Virus record (IMG/VR): IMGVR_UViG_3300037070_000842
Location: 1-43,105 of that record
Strand: one strand, 5' to 3'
From: a virus
DNA length: 43,105 nt
Part shown: in pieces, positions 27,842 to 36,319 of the stretch
Layout: each line of letters opens with the position of its first letter
Position numbering within the stretch: the stretch's first letter is position 1
The notes under the pieces: model-generated
Database searches by the model: none
What the model saw: the letters and a program-made list of their open reading frames with translations, nothing else
Told to the model about the DNA's origin: nothing
Position numbers and translations under genes: made by a program

Positions 27842-28965
27842 CGACCCAACTCCATCGGATCACGCTTCTTTTGCAAATTATTTTTCTGAACAGACTGCGG
27901 CGCTGAGCCGGGCGGCAGATACTCTTGTATTCTTGTGGTGCGCCCCTGCAGCATGTTCTTCTCCGCCTCAGTCATGAAGCGGCTTAATGCGTCAAGCTTT
28001 TGCTGTCGTGTTGCGAGACTGTCGAAAACAGTCGGCACGTAGAAATCCAGATATTTTAAATCCTCAGAGGTTGGCGCGGCGGCACCTGTTGCCATACGCA
28101 GCGCAGCCTCCGCAGCCATTTTGACACCACGTTGCTTCCGCGCGACCTCCCCAATTCCCATTGTCTGCGCGGGATAATTGGTTGGGTCGTAACTGTTGAA
28201 CTTTTCACCAAAAAAGTCCCTGGCTGCATCCAGCTCAGGCTTCGCGGCTTTCAGCATCGCCAAGCGACCGGCCATGCCTTCTGTCAGCTGCGTATTCGGT
28301 CCATCGATGATGTTGTCTACACCAAGCCTTGGATCACTCGGGTCTTTCCACTGTGTGCCGGTCGGCGGAGCTTCCGGCACAGAAATGACTGGAGCGGCCC
28401 CTGGGGCAACGCGCACCCCTGGCGGTACAGTTCCAGCCGGGGGCCCTCCTGCAGCTGTAGGGGCTGCCGCAGGTGGACCGTAACCCGGTGGTGTTGCGAA
28501 GAGGCCTGTCTGCCCTGGACCCACTGTCTGCCAGGACGGCGCAGCGTATTGATTGCTCACCCTGCCGGTCGCCTCGTTGAACGCACCGCCCAACGGACCA
28601 TTGGTGATGTGCGAGTACTTCGGCACGACATGCGGAAGGATGGCTTCCATCATCTTTGGATTTTGCACCGCCATGATTGCGTGCTGTGGCGGTAATCCCA
28701 TCTGCACTAACATTTGCGCCTGCTGCACCAGCTGCGTGCGCTGCTGATCTGCAGCTCGCGCCGCTGCGATCCCTTTGATGCCGCCACTCACGCTCTCGCC
28801 CCAGGTCGAGCCTCCGGCAATGCCAGCGCCCAGACCAAGTAGCGTATTGCTTAAGTTGTTCGACCCACCACCCAGCAGCGCCTGCAGGCGCGGGTCTTCT
28901 TCGGTCGCGCCGCCAAGCAAGCCGCCGCGCACGTTCCCGAACATGTTGTCAAACAGACCAGCCAT
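27838..28965 (-). CDS. Ejection-type virion protein (375 aa)
   Basis: Starts MAGLFDNMFGNVRGGLLGGA with AAGAGG nine bases upstream. Residues 35-75 are Gly/Ser/Ala-rich with possible membrane-interacting character (NTLLGLGAGIAGGSTWGESV). The middle is Pro/Gly/Ala-rich (PPGYGPPAAAPTAAGGPPAG), and the C-terminal third is helical (VARKQRGVKMAAEAALRMAT). This make-up and its place between two other virion proteins resemble the P22 gp7/gp20/gp16 group in role, though not in visible sequence. An ejected protein is inferred. Confidence 0.7.
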   Translation of the reverse strand: MAGLFDNMFGNVRGGLLGGATEEDPRLQALLGGGSNNLSNTLLGLGAGIAGGSTWGESVSGGIKGIAAARAADQQRTQLVQQAQMLVQMGLPPQHAIMAVQNPKMMEAILPHVVPKYSHITNGPLGGAFNEATGRVSNQYAAPSWQTVGPGQTGLFATPPGYGPPAAAPTAAGGPPAGTVPPGVRVAPGAAPVISVPEAPPTGTQWKDPSDPRLGVDNIIDGPNTQLTEGMAGRLAMLKAAKPELDAARDFFGEKFNSYDPTNYPAQTMGIGEVARKQRGVKMAAEAALRMATGAAAPTSEDLKYLDFYVPTVFDSLATRQQKLDALSRFMTEAEKNMLQGRTTRIQEYLPPGSAPQSVQKNNLQKKRDPMELGR

Positions 28966-28977
28966 CAGCGTTGCCTC

Positions 28978-30033
28978 TTATCCGTACCAGGAGCCGCCAT
29001 AGGGATTGCCGTAGTTGGGCGCATTCATCGCGGCGTTGTAGCCATAGCCTGACGCAGACGCAGGCGCGGTCCCACCAAAGCCCGCGCTCCCCATGCTGCT
29101 CGCCATGCCCAGCGCCGCCATCGGGTTGCCCATTGCCAGACCACCGGCAGCAATCGCAGCACCAATGATCGCCTTGGTGGGGTCTTCCTTCATCGTCTGT
29201 GTGCTTGTGCTGTCGGTGGTGGACGAGCCGGTGCCGCCAAGCTGCGCGATCGGTGTGAGCAGGCCCGCTTTGAACGCCAGCTCCTGCTGCGGGATGCTGC
29301 GCCGCATCGCCTCGATGTTCAGCAGCGCCTGCTGTGGCGCATCGATCGCCTGCTGTGCCGCTGTCGCGGCACCAATACCTGCCTGCTGGTTGGCAAGGCT
29401 GGTCTGGCTGAGATTGGACAGCAGGCCGGTCGCGGCACCTTCGGCGGTGTTCAGCTGTCCACCCGCATTCCACAACGATCCCATCGCTGCCAATTGCCGG
29501 TCGCGTTCATTGCCGTAGATTTGCGCATAGATGGGTGCGGTAGCTTGTGACACACCTTCGGCAGCGTTCTGCGCAAAGCTTCCGGCACCAGAACTGTCGC
29601 GACCGCTGCCAGCGTACAGGGCGTTGATGCGGTTGAAGGCATCGTCACCCAATCCTTGCGTGGTCTTCGCAAAGAACGGATTTTTATTCGGGTCGAGCAT
29701 TTCGCCCGAAATGGTGGGCATCAGCTGGTTGCGATAATCGCCGTACTGTCCACGGTACTGATCCATCGCGTTGAACACGCGCCCGGTGTAGTCGGGCCCG
29801 CCACTCAAAAGATTGGTGGCGACGTTCTGGATTTGCGGAGCCCAGATGTTGCCCGCCTGGGCGCGCTGCGTCAGTGCATCAAGCGCACCCGTTTCGACAC
29901 CACTCAACCCCTGCGGCAGCCCTCTGGTGCTGGCAATGATTTCCTCGAGCCCCGGCACCGATGGAGCCCACGGGTTGCGCTCGGTCTTCTGCTCCTGGTG
30001 CTGCACTGTCTGCGATTTGTTACCGCCGCCCAT
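28978..30033 (-). CDS. Podovirus tail or internal virion protein (351 aa)
   Basis: Starts MGGGNKSQTVQHQEQKTERN. It continues WAPSVPGLEEIIASTRGLPQ, FFAKTTQGLGDDAFNRINAL and long Ala/Gln-rich helices (AGIGAATAAQQAIDAPQQAL), then a Gly/Ala/Met segment and a Tyr/Asn/Gly tail ending NPYGGSWYG. I know similar proteins in many podoviruses next to gp10-like genes, usually annotated only as tail or internal proteins. The ATG overlaps the preceding stop as TGATG. Confidence 0.75.
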   Translation of the reverse strand: MGGGNKSQTVQHQEQKTERNPWAPSVPGLEEIIASTRGLPQGLSGVETGALDALTQRAQAGNIWAPQIQNVATNLLSGGPDYTGRVFNAMDQYRGQYGDYRNQLMPTISGEMLDPNKNPFFAKTTQGLGDDAFNRINALYAGSGRDSSGAGSFAQNAAEGVSQATAPIYAQIYGNERDRQLAAMGSLWNAGGQLNTAEGAATGLLSNLSQTSLANQQAGIGAATAAQQAIDAPQQALLNIEAMRRSIPQQELAFKAGLLTPIAQLGGTGSSTTDSTSTQTMKEDPTKAIIGAAIAAGGLAMGNPMAALGMASSMGSAGFGGTAPASASGYGYNAAMNAPNYGNPYGGSWYG

Positions 30034-30485
30034 CAGGTCAGCTCCTTCTCAAGCACGATGTATGGTGGCTCATGGTAGTCGGAGAGCAATCGCTTCCAGC
30101 CCTTGCGCCCGCGAATGCAAATTTTCACGCAGCCCATATCCCTGGCGTATTGCTCAAGCCCTTCGAGCAAATGCCGCCAGTTGCGCCAGGGCGTGACGGC
30201 AGCAACCGCTACCAGCGTGCAGACCCTATCGTCACCCTCAAAGAGCACTTGGGTGACGGCAACGCCTTCGATCTTGTTTGACCACGCGAACCACAGCAGC
30301 GCGTCACCTTCCAGCACGTCACGCTCGACATCGCTGAACCCGGCACCGACACCACGCTCGATCGCCCGCGCGACGAGTGGCGCAGCCCTGTCCCACACCC
30401 GCGCCACGCTGTCGGGCGGGATGCAGACCAGCTCAACCGAGACAGACCCAGTAGAAGGTTCGATCGATGGTGGCGGTGCTGGCAT
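30033..30485 (-). CDS. GNAT-fold-like virion-region protein (150 aa)
   Basis: The C-terminal 115 residues (WFAWSNKIEGVAVTQVLFEG, VCTLVAVAAVTP, then LLEGLEQYARDMGCVKICIR and GRKGWKRLLSDY) follow the strand-helix order of GNAT acyltransferases, with the 'GRKGW' turn typical of a degenerate phage version. Genes of this type are common beside podovirus tail genes. The start is uncertain: the frame is open to 30563, but that overlaps the upstream gene by 131 bases. I chose the internal ATG at 30485 (MPAPPPSIEP), which still overlaps by 53. Confidence 0.7.
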   Translation of the reverse strand: MPAPPPSIEPSTGSVSVELVCIPPDSVARVWDRAAPLVARAIERGVGAGFSDVERDVLEGDALLWFAWSNKIEGVAVTQVLFEGDDRVCTLVAVAAVTPWRNWRHLLEGLEQYARDMGCVKICIRGRKGWKRLLSDYHEPPYIVLEKELT

Positions 30486-30747
30486 GGGTGATGGTGAATT
30501 GTCCCTTGATAACATCGGTGCCGGATACCCAGGTGGTTGGTACAGCAGCTGCGGAATTTGCATTTGTGGGATACAAAAACACGCGACTGCCTGCAGCGCA
30601 GGTGACCGCAGGCACAGCGGTGGTGGTTTGACTTGCTCGCAGTGTCACCACGCCGGTAGCGTTAGTGCGCCCTTCGTTGAGCTGCCGGATCGCTGAGACG
30701 ATGCGCCAGGGATTTTTCTCGTCCTGCGCAATGTTTGGTCCGGTCAT
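30433..30747 (-). CDS. Small beta-rich virion-type protein (104 aa)
   Basis: Start at MTGPNIAQDEKNPWRIVSAI in an ATGA overlap with the gp10-like gene. After the first helix (RIVSAIRQLNEGR) the chain is Thr/Ala/Val-rich and beta-like (VVTLRASQTTTAVPAVTCAA, FLYPTNANSAAAVPTTWVSG) and ends DRTFYWVCLG. This resembles small tail-fibre-knob or decoration proteins. Lying between the gp10-like and GNAT-like genes, it is probably a tail component. Confidence 0.75.
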   Translation of the reverse strand: MTGPNIAQDEKNPWRIVSAIRQLNEGRTNATGVVTLRASQTTTAVPAVTCAAGSRVFLYPTNANSAAAVPTTWVSGTDVIKGQFTITHASTATIDRTFYWVCLG

Positions 30748-32234
30748 TGTCCACCGGTCGATCGGCTGACAGGTTCGATGCCGGTCGCGAACGACCACGC
30801 CTCGCCTTCAGGGATACGGATTTGCCCGCGCACGAAACGGTTGTCGGCATGCACCGGCACGTTGCCGATGCGGTTCATCTGCTTCTCAGCTGTCAGCGTT
30901 GCCGTGTCAGCGTTCAGGTCGCGCTTGCGCAACCTCCCAAAAACAGTCGGCGCATCAGTGACGGGGCGGAAGCCGCGCACATAGATGCGCTTGCCGTCTG
31001 CCTGCCGCTCGGAGGTTTCCAGCTGAGCTTCGAGGTTTGCGCCGGTAAAAAAACCAAGCATGTTGTTGTCGTCAAACATCCCCACCACCGGCAATGCACT
31101 CGACAAAAAGTCATCGAACGGTGTGCCGCTCGGCGCATCAATGCCGCCAGTGTCAAAGGGCGCGATGGCGTTGAGCCCCTCCAGGGTGTACGCGCTGGGC
31201 CGCACCAGCGAGGCAATGTACTGCCCCTCCATGTTGACCGGAGCCCAGCGATCAAGCGACCAGTCGTAGACCAGCAACCTGTTCCAGCAGTCGCTAACGC
31301 CCCCGGCTGTGGTGCGATACACCCAACCAACACGGCTCGAATTAGGGTCACCGACACCCTGAATGCACTGGAGCGCTGTTTGATCCATCTCCAGAAACAC
31401 CGTGCGGTTGACACGCTCCTGGCCGATGTTCTGCGGATAGCCTCCAGCCGTCATCATTTTGAAGCCGTCCGGCCCTAACCAGAACACCCGCTCACGCGAG
31501 CGGATCACCGACTGCGGCGCGAACAATCCAACGTCCTCCTCGATAACATCGAAATTGAAAATTGCAGGCGAGCCAGGGTTGTAAGTCATCCGGCGCACCG
31601 CGCTATCGGAGAACACATAGCCGGTTTCACCACCCGCCACGCCACGCACGATGCCGCCCGTGGGAAACTCCTGGCTATCCGATTGGCTCACGCCAGCAGT
31701 CCATGTGGTGATCGCGTTGTAGCCAGACCACTGGATTTTGAACGGTGTAGACCCGCTATCAAATCCCGACAGCACTAGAAACCGGTTGACCACATCGCAG
31801 TAGCGCACTGCCGGTGCGCCAGCGAGATCGATGAAGTCAGTCGCGCTGCCTAGCCGGTAAACCTGCGGCACGGTGTTGATCTGGGTGGCGATCACATCCA
31901 AGTTGAATTGTCGGAACACCCAGCTGTCATCATTGGGGACAGCTGTGTAGTTGGCGGCGTCTCCACCCTTGGTGACGTTGTCCCAGGCGTAGGTGGTGTT
32001 GTTTAATTTGTAGAGCCGCTGTGCAGTGCCAGCGAAAACCGCTGCGCCGCCATCCGCTGTGCGCGCGTAAAAGAACCCGCGACAAATACCCGGCAGCGCA
32101 GAGGTCAGCGGCACAAAGCTGGGGAACGGTCCATAGCCGTCGCCACGCGGCAGCACATTGAGAATGCGCCGGGTGTGCTGCCCGGAATAGTCGCTGACAT
32201 CGGGGCGGTATTCGCCAAACGGAAGCACCGGCAT
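30744..32234 (-). CDS. gp10-like packaged-DNA stabilization / tail protein (496 aa)
   Basis: P22 gp10 and relatives form part of the short tail and lock the packaged DNA in the head. Start MPVLPFGEYRPDVSDYSGQH, in a TAATG overlap with the adaptor-like gene. The chain is beta-rich throughout, with repeated strand-turn elements (FAGTAQRLYKLNNTTYAWDN, VFRQFNLDVIATQINTVPQV, FLVLSGFDSGSTPFKIQWSG, ERVFWLGPDGFKMMTAGGYP) that suggest a beta-propeller. Length and position after an adaptor-like protein fit the family. Confidence 0.85.
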   Translation of the reverse strand: MPVLPFGEYRPDVSDYSGQHTRRILNVLPRGDGYGPFPSFVPLTSALPGICRGFFYARTADGGAAVFAGTAQRLYKLNNTTYAWDNVTKGGDAANYTAVPNDDSWVFRQFNLDVIATQINTVPQVYRLGSATDFIDLAGAPAVRYCDVVNRFLVLSGFDSGSTPFKIQWSGYNAITTWTAGVSQSDSQEFPTGGIVRGVAGGETGYVFSDSAVRRMTYNPGSPAIFNFDVIEEDVGLFAPQSVIRSRERVFWLGPDGFKMMTAGGYPQNIGQERVNRTVFLEMDQTALQCIQGVGDPNSSRVGWVYRTTAGGVSDCWNRLLVYDWSLDRWAPVNMEGQYIASLVRPSAYTLEGLNAIAPFDTGGIDAPSGTPFDDFLSSALPVVGMFDDNNMLGFFTGANLEAQLETSERQADGKRIYVRGFRPVTDAPTVFGRLRKRDLNADTATLTAEKQMNRIGNVPVHADNRFVRGQIRIPEGEAWSFATGIEPVSRSTGGQ

Positions 32235-32833
32235 TACGGCGTTGCTCCTGTCGGTTGAATGACCATCTGGCCAGGACCGCGAAACGTGAGCAGGAACAAC
32301 TCGCGCACGATCTCGTCGCGGCGGCTCTTCCACGCTATCGCCGCTTCCATGTCCTGTGTGTAGGCGTTGATCTCGAACAGCGCACCAAAGATGTACAAAT
32401 CGGCGTGGGCCTGTGACAGCCAGTTGGTTGAAACGCTCTCGTTTAAGTTTGGTACTTTTTGATTGTAGCTCAGCGCCAGCGGCTCTTCGCTGGTGCTGTC
32501 GATATACAGCAGCTCACCCTCGATGGTGTAGATTGACGGGGCATCGCTGTTTGCGGTCGTGTACACCCTGCGAAAATAATCGGGTGTGACAAAATCCAGG
32601 CCCCCAGGTGATGCGCCTGTCCAGGTCACGCTGCGCATCGACAGATAGTCAGGCGGCAATGTCGCCACCCCCGCTACCGGCGTCAGGTCTGTTCTCGCAC
32701 CCTGCGGGCGCGTAAGCAGCACTCGATTGATGTGATCCTCAAACCGCGCAATCGACTTGATGATGGGCTCGGTGAGGTCATCGCGCGCCATGTACCCAGC
32801 GACATCGGATTGAATATCGGACCAGCTCGCCAT
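32234..32833 (-). CDS. Head-tail adaptor (gp4-like tail accessory) protein (199 aa)
   Basis: Starts MASWSDIQSDVAGYMARDDL. It continues IKSIARFEDHINRVLLTRPQ, LPPDYLSMRSVTWTGASPGG, YTIEGELLYIDSTSEEPLAL and WLSQAHADLYIFGALFEINA. This order (helix, then the DYL..R.. block, then beta, then long helix) is that of podovirus head-to-tail adaptors that sit under the portal. Its stop overlaps the gp10-like start. The assignment is by pattern and place. Confidence 0.8.
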   Translation of the reverse strand: MASWSDIQSDVAGYMARDDLTEPIIKSIARFEDHINRVLLTRPQGARTDLTPVAGVATLPPDYLSMRSVTWTGASPGGLDFVTPDYFRRVYTTANSDAPSIYTIEGELLYIDSTSEEPLALSYNQKVPNLNESVSTNWLSQAHADLYIFGALFEINAYTQDMEAAIAWKSRRDEIVRELFLLTFRGPGQMVIQPTGATP

Positions 32834-32836
32834 CGA

Positions 32837-33139
32837 TCAAAACTTTCTGGTGGTGCGCAGCCACGCGTTATCGGGGTCACGCAGTTTTTTCTCGATGAAC
32901 TTTTCAAACTCCTCGCTACGCATAGCGAGGAGGTTGACACCGTCTTCGATCATCCACTTCTCGATGATGACGTTGGGGATGGTGGCGACGTGGTGCCATC
33001 GCGCGTCACCGTAACCACCAAACTTCTGCGATTGGTTCTGCAGCCGCTTGTTGTGGTCGAGGATTGCCTCGATGTCCTGCGTGCGCTTCGCCACCATCCG
33101 ATCGCCGTCATCGATCAGCTGGGTCTTCACTTGAGACAT
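32837..33139 (-). CDS. Small conserved-type head-region protein (100 aa)
   Basis: Starts MSQVKTQLIDDGDRMVAKRT and contains DIEAILDHNKRLQNQSQKFG followed by DARWHHVATIPNVIIEKWMI and SEEFEKFIEKKL. A charged helix, then the WHHVATIPN turn, then helices. I recall this arrangement from podoviruses with SU10-type capsids, always in the head-tail joining region. The exact role is not known. Confidence 0.78.
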   Translation of the reverse strand: MSQVKTQLIDDGDRMVAKRTQDIEAILDHNKRLQNQSQKFGGYGDARWHHVATIPNVIIEKWMIEDGVNLLAMRSEEFEKFIEKKLRDPDNAWLRTTRKF

Positions 33140-33499
33140 CTAGAACTCCCGAACGACCACCACCCAGGTGCCAGCCGAAGTACCGGTGACACCCGCAGCG
33201 CTGTTTAGTGCAATGACCTCGCCTTGGTTGACGACATTGGCCCCAGTGGGCTCAACAGTGCCGGTTGCCCCGGCAGCTCCTGCCGTCAAGTTGGCTGTCG
33301 GAACAGTCACCGCCACGCCGCCGATCGTCATCGTCAAGAGTGATGTGGCACCGGTGGTGGCAGCATGTGCAGTCAGTGTTGCCTGAACAATCCGGCCACG
33401 CGAGGGGCAGGCGAACGCGACACTTTGCGCGCCAACGACTGACGCGACACTCATGACAAAACACCGATGGTTGATACGCAGCGGATTGGGGAGCGGCAT
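33140..33499 (-). CDS. Beta-rich putative head decoration protein (119 aa)
   Basis: Start MPLPNPLRINHRCFVMSVAS with GGAGAAC four bases from the ATG. The chain is poor in charged residues and made of Ala/Thr/Val/Gly strands (IVQATLTAHAATTGATSLLT, VAVTVPTANLTAGAAGATGT, VIALNSAAGVTGTSAGTWVV), consistent with a jelly-roll-like decoration or fibre protein. Position among head genes supports this; no family is named. Confidence 0.7.
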   Translation of the reverse strand: MPLPNPLRINHRCFVMSVASVVGAQSVAFACPSRGRIVQATLTAHAATTGATSLLTMTIGGVAVTVPTANLTAGAAGATGTVEPTGANVVNQGEVIALNSAAGVTGTSAGTWVVVVREF

Positions 33500-33521
33500 G
33501 TCTGTTCTCCATATGAAGAAA

Positions 33522-33535
33522 GCCCCGTGCGGGGC
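33522..33535 (-). terminator. Weak intrinsic hairpin before the decoration-type gene
   Basis: GCCCCG-TG-CGGGGC is a compact GC-rich hairpin that on the minus strand is followed by TTTCTTC. It lies between the 71-residue membrane gene and the 119-residue gene and may lower transcription of downstream genes. Confidence 0.5.
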
Positions 33536-33565
33536 CGGGTGATTGCTTTATTTTTATGATGAAGG

Positions 33566-33781
33566 CTAGTTGAGCTTAGGTAGTCTGATGCTGCCGCCAC
33601 CGCCAACGAGCTGCAGTAGCAACAGGATCACGATCAGCACCGCGATGATCATGATCGCGGCACGCGCCACCGTGCGGAACGGCTCGGGCAGTGGAATGCT
33701 GTCCACCAGCCAGAGCAGCAGAAAGCAGATCAGTCCGATCACGATGGCGTAGATGACCAGTGTGATGAGAGCTTCAATCAT
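33566..33781 (-). CDS. Thivi_2564-type small membrane protein (71 aa)
   Basis: Start MIEALITLVIYAIVIGLICF with AAGGAGG in the leader. Two transmembrane helices (5-28 and 42-62, AAIMIIAVLIVILLLLQLVG) flank DSIPLPEPFRT. The arrangement matches the family called Thivi_2564 membrane proteins, found in phages and bacteria, with no proven role. In the middle of head genes, between capsid and decoration-type genes, it could be a holin-like or host-membrane factor. Confidence 0.8.
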   Translation of the reverse strand: MIEALITLVIYAIVIGLICFLLLWLVDSIPLPEPFRTVARAAIMIIAVLIVILLLLQLVGGGGSIRLPKLN

Positions 33782-33808
33782 TGCGGTGTCCTCCTTAAGA
33801 GAACGAGA

Positions 33809-33830
33809 GCGGGGCGGCGAACCGCCCCGC
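33809..33830 (-). terminator. Strong hairpin directly after the major capsid gene
   Basis: GCGGGGCGG-CGAA-CCGCCCCGC is a perfect 9-bp stem starting eight bases past the capsid stop at 33839. No long T run follows, so it may act as an attenuator or as a 3'-end protector that raises capsid mRNA relative to downstream genes. Confidence 0.65.
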
Positions 33831-33838
33831 CTGTTTGG

Positions 33839-34822
33839 TTACACGGTGGTGAGATCGAAAACTCCACCAGACGCGAGCTGATTGCGGCTTTCGAGCACAT
33901 ACTCTGTCAGCATCTGCCGTCGATCGCTGTCGCCAGTCTTGGCAAGAGAAATCGACAACATCTTGCGTCCAGGCATATGCCCAACCGCCCACATGTCCTC
34001 TTGGAAAACTAGCAGGTCGCGGGAGCGTACCCACCGATTGGCAACCAGCTTGAGGGTGCCAAAATCGCTCTTGTAGGTATCAACCGCAGCGACGATCGTG
34101 CGGGTGGTCGCGTCTTCAAACGTGGCAGCACGCCCCTGAAACATCGAGAACGCTTGCTTCTGGAAACCATTCAGCATGATCGTCCCCGGACGCCCGCCGT
34201 TGTTCCAGATTTTTTGCAACACGTCTTTGAGCTGCGTCTCAGCAAGCGCCCGCTGCGTGCCATCGGTACGCACCACCGAACCATCGTTCACCGCTGGATC
34301 GGCGGCGGCACCAGTGCCCTTGTTAGTGTTTGGCTTGGTGCTGTCCATTCCAAGATATGCCAACACCGATGACGTTTTGCGTGCAGTGCCGATGCCAAGT
34401 GAACCCGGAGCGGTCTGCGCTTGAAGGCTAAGTAAGATAGCCTCCACATCACGCTTCAGCTCCAAGCCCTTGAGCGTCTCCTGGTAGCTCAGCTCGTCAC
34501 CATCGATGCCCGCAGGATCGCTTGCCTGTTGGGTGCCGGTGACACGCGCCACCTTGTCCGAAATTTGGCAGCGATTGAACAACCGCACCGTGGGGATCAG
34601 GGTGTCGGTCTGCGCGTCATCCCCTTCAAGCACCGCGTTGTTGAGGTTGACGCCGTCAAGAGCCTGCGTCTGCCATTCATGCTTGGTGGATGTTGCCTTC
34701 ACCTTTTCACACATGGTGAAGAACGGCGTCTCGGTCGGATCAATCCTGAAGATTTCGTCTGACAAATCTTCCCTGTTTCCAACCTTCATATACGTAGTAA
34801 GTACCTGTGCATCGACCGCCAT
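33839..34822 (-). CDS. Major capsid protein, SU10 type (327 aa)
   Basis: Shell protein of the head. Start MAVDAQVLTTYMKVGNREDL with AAGGAG nine bases upstream. The order of segments, IFRIDPTETPFFTMCEKVKA, then HEWQTQALD, then RLFNRCQISDKVARVTGTQQ, KGLELKRDVEAILLS and the C-terminal VRSRDLLVFQEDMWAVGHMP, is that of the SU10 major capsid (DUF5309) family with an HK97-type fold. It follows the scaffold gene, as usual, and is the gene next to a strong hairpin. Confidence 0.92.
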   Translation of the reverse strand: MAVDAQVLTTYMKVGNREDLSDEIFRIDPTETPFFTMCEKVKATSTKHEWQTQALDGVNLNNAVLEGDDAQTDTLIPTVRLFNRCQISDKVARVTGTQQASDPAGIDGDELSYQETLKGLELKRDVEAILLSLQAQTAPGSLGIGTARKTSSVLAYLGMDSTKPNTNKGTGAAADPAVNDGSVVRTDGTQRALAETQLKDVLQKIWNNGGRPGTIMLNGFQKQAFSMFQGRAATFEDATTRTIVAAVDTYKSDFGTLKLVANRWVRSRDLLVFQEDMWAVGHMPGRKMLSISLAKTGDSDRRQMLTEYVLESRNQLASGGVFDLTTV

Positions 34823-34839
34823 GGTCGGCTCCTTTGATG

Positions 34840-36000
34840 TTATCGACGGGCACTCGCAGCACGCCGCGCGGCAATCAGCCGTGCGGCATCCTTTGCGGAG
34901 CCAGTCTGGTTGAGCTTTTCGCTAAGGGCTTGGAGGGCTTCTGTTCCGGCGTTGCGCGGCCTGGACACACCAGGGCGCTGAACCGGGGGCACAGCTCTAG
35001 CGACAGCGGCTTTCGATTTAGCCTTGATCTCGGCAAGCTCGATGCTGTCGAGCACCAGCTGCTGTGCCCTAGCGTCACGCAGGCTTAGAGACACCTGCCC
35101 GTTCCAGAGTGCAGCGATCTCCTGATCCTCGAAACCGTGCTCACGCAATCGCGTGACCGCGTCAGTACCAACCTTTGCAGCCTTGGCTTTGTCCTTGACG
35201 ATCTCAGGATGCTTCTCGGTGAAGAGTTGATCCTGCTGCGCCGCGAACATATTCCACTGCTGCGCATACTCATGCGCTTGCCGATGTTGAGCCTGCTCGC
35301 GCTCCACGCGGGATGCCTGCAATTGCTTTTGCGCGGCGTCCCACTTGGCGTAACGCGGCCAATCCTCTGCGGCCATTTTCGTAACATCCGCCATCGATTG
35401 GATGTCAGGAAACTCACCCGCCAGCTGCTGCTGGAGAGTGAACTCGACCGCAGGCACCAGCTGCTCATACTGTTGCCGTTGCTGTGCCACCGCCTGCATC
35501 TCGGCCTGTAGAGCCTGACGCATCTGGGCGGTGTCGTTCTGTACGCGTCGAATTTCGCGATCACGTTCCTGTTCGCGAGTGGAGATTTGCTCCTGAATAT
35601 CGCGAGGCAAGGCATTCCATTGTTCACGTTGTTCGCGCGTCCAAGACCTTGGCAGCTCGATTGGCGACTCTTCAGCCGGGTCGGTCTGCTGGCGGGTCTG
35701 CTCATCACCGGGAGCCGTTTCCGGGGCGGTGTCATCGGCTTGCGCCGATCTCTGTCGTGCCTCCTCGACCACCTGCACGACATCATCGTCGTCGGGGCCG
35801 GGCACGAAATTAGGGTTGGCTCTAGCGCTCTCTCTGGCCTTTTCGATACGGCGCTGATTGAGCACACGCGCAGCATCGCGCGGGGTGAACGGCTCGTTGC
35901 TCGGTGGCGTGGTGGCAGGCGTGGTCACCGGGGTGGTGGCAGGCGTGGAGACAACAGGCTCCGCACCGCCGCCAGGGGCGACGTTGTGAGTGTCAGACAC
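34840..36000 (-). CDS. Scaffolding protein (386 aa)
   Basis: GTG start (MSDTHNVAPGGGAEPVVSTP) after AAAGGAAACACT. The N-terminus is Pro/Thr-rich (TPATTPVTTPATTPPSNEPF). Next comes a long charged coiled-coil (REQERDREIRRVQNDTAQMR, QAEMQAVAQQRQQYEQLV, KQLQASRVEREQAQHRQAHE). The C-terminus is basic and helical (DAARLIAARRAASARR), the usual capsid-binding end of scaffolds. The position just before the capsid gene is standard. The function is inferred from composition and place. Confidence 0.82.
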   Translation of the reverse strand: MSDTHNVAPGGGAEPVVSTPATTPVTTPATTPPSNEPFTPRDAARVLNQRRIEKARESARANPNFVPGPDDDDVVQVVEEARQRSAQADDTAPETAPGDEQTRQQTDPAEESPIELPRSWTREQREQWNALPRDIQEQISTREQERDREIRRVQNDTAQMRQALQAEMQAVAQQRQQYEQLVPAVEFTLQQQLAGEFPDIQSMADVTKMAAEDWPRYAKWDAAQKQLQASRVEREQAQHRQAHEYAQQWNMFAAQQDQLFTEKHPEIVKDKAKAAKVGTDAVTRLREHGFEDQEIAALWNGQVSLSLRDARAQQLVLDSIELAEIKAKSKAAVARAVPPVQRPGVSRPRNAGTEALQALSEKLNQTGSAKDAARLIAARRAASARR

Positions 36001-36019
36001 AGTGTTTCCTTTTTGGGGT

Positions 36020-36319
36020 TTAGCGGGTCTTGCCCAGACCCTGCATGTCGTTCAGCTGAGCCTGTGCAATCTTCCCGTCCTCACACATGAGCCGGAAATG
36101 ATCTCGCACCTTGCCGATGCAGTTGACCGCCTGCCACAGCCTGTCTCTGCCATCGGTGTCGTTGAACCGCGTCAGCTTCCACTGCTCGATGTAGGCAGCG
36201 GTCAACGCGTCGAATGCCTCGTTGAGCAGCGGGTTCTCCAGCAGCTGCGCCGCATCGTGCCAACGCTTGATCTTGGTTTCGATCCGGTCTTCGGCGTCTA
36301 CTCCGCGTCCAGCAGCCAC
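36020..36319 (-). CDS. Small helical head-region protein (99 aa)
   Basis: GTG start with GAGGAGG eight bases upstream, inside the last 22 bases of the repeat-protein gene. The chain is helical and charged (EDRIETKIKRWHDAAQLLEN, AFDALTAAYIEQWKLTRFND, RDRLWQAVNCIGKVRDHFRL) and ends DMQGLGKTR. It lies before the scaffold gene. It may bind DNA or act with the scaffold; no family is recognised. Confidence 0.75.
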   Translation of the reverse strand: MAAGRGVDAEDRIETKIKRWHDAAQLLENPLLNEAFDALTAAYIEQWKLTRFNDTDGRDRLWQAVNCIGKVRDHFRLMCEDGKIAQAQLNDMQGLGKTR

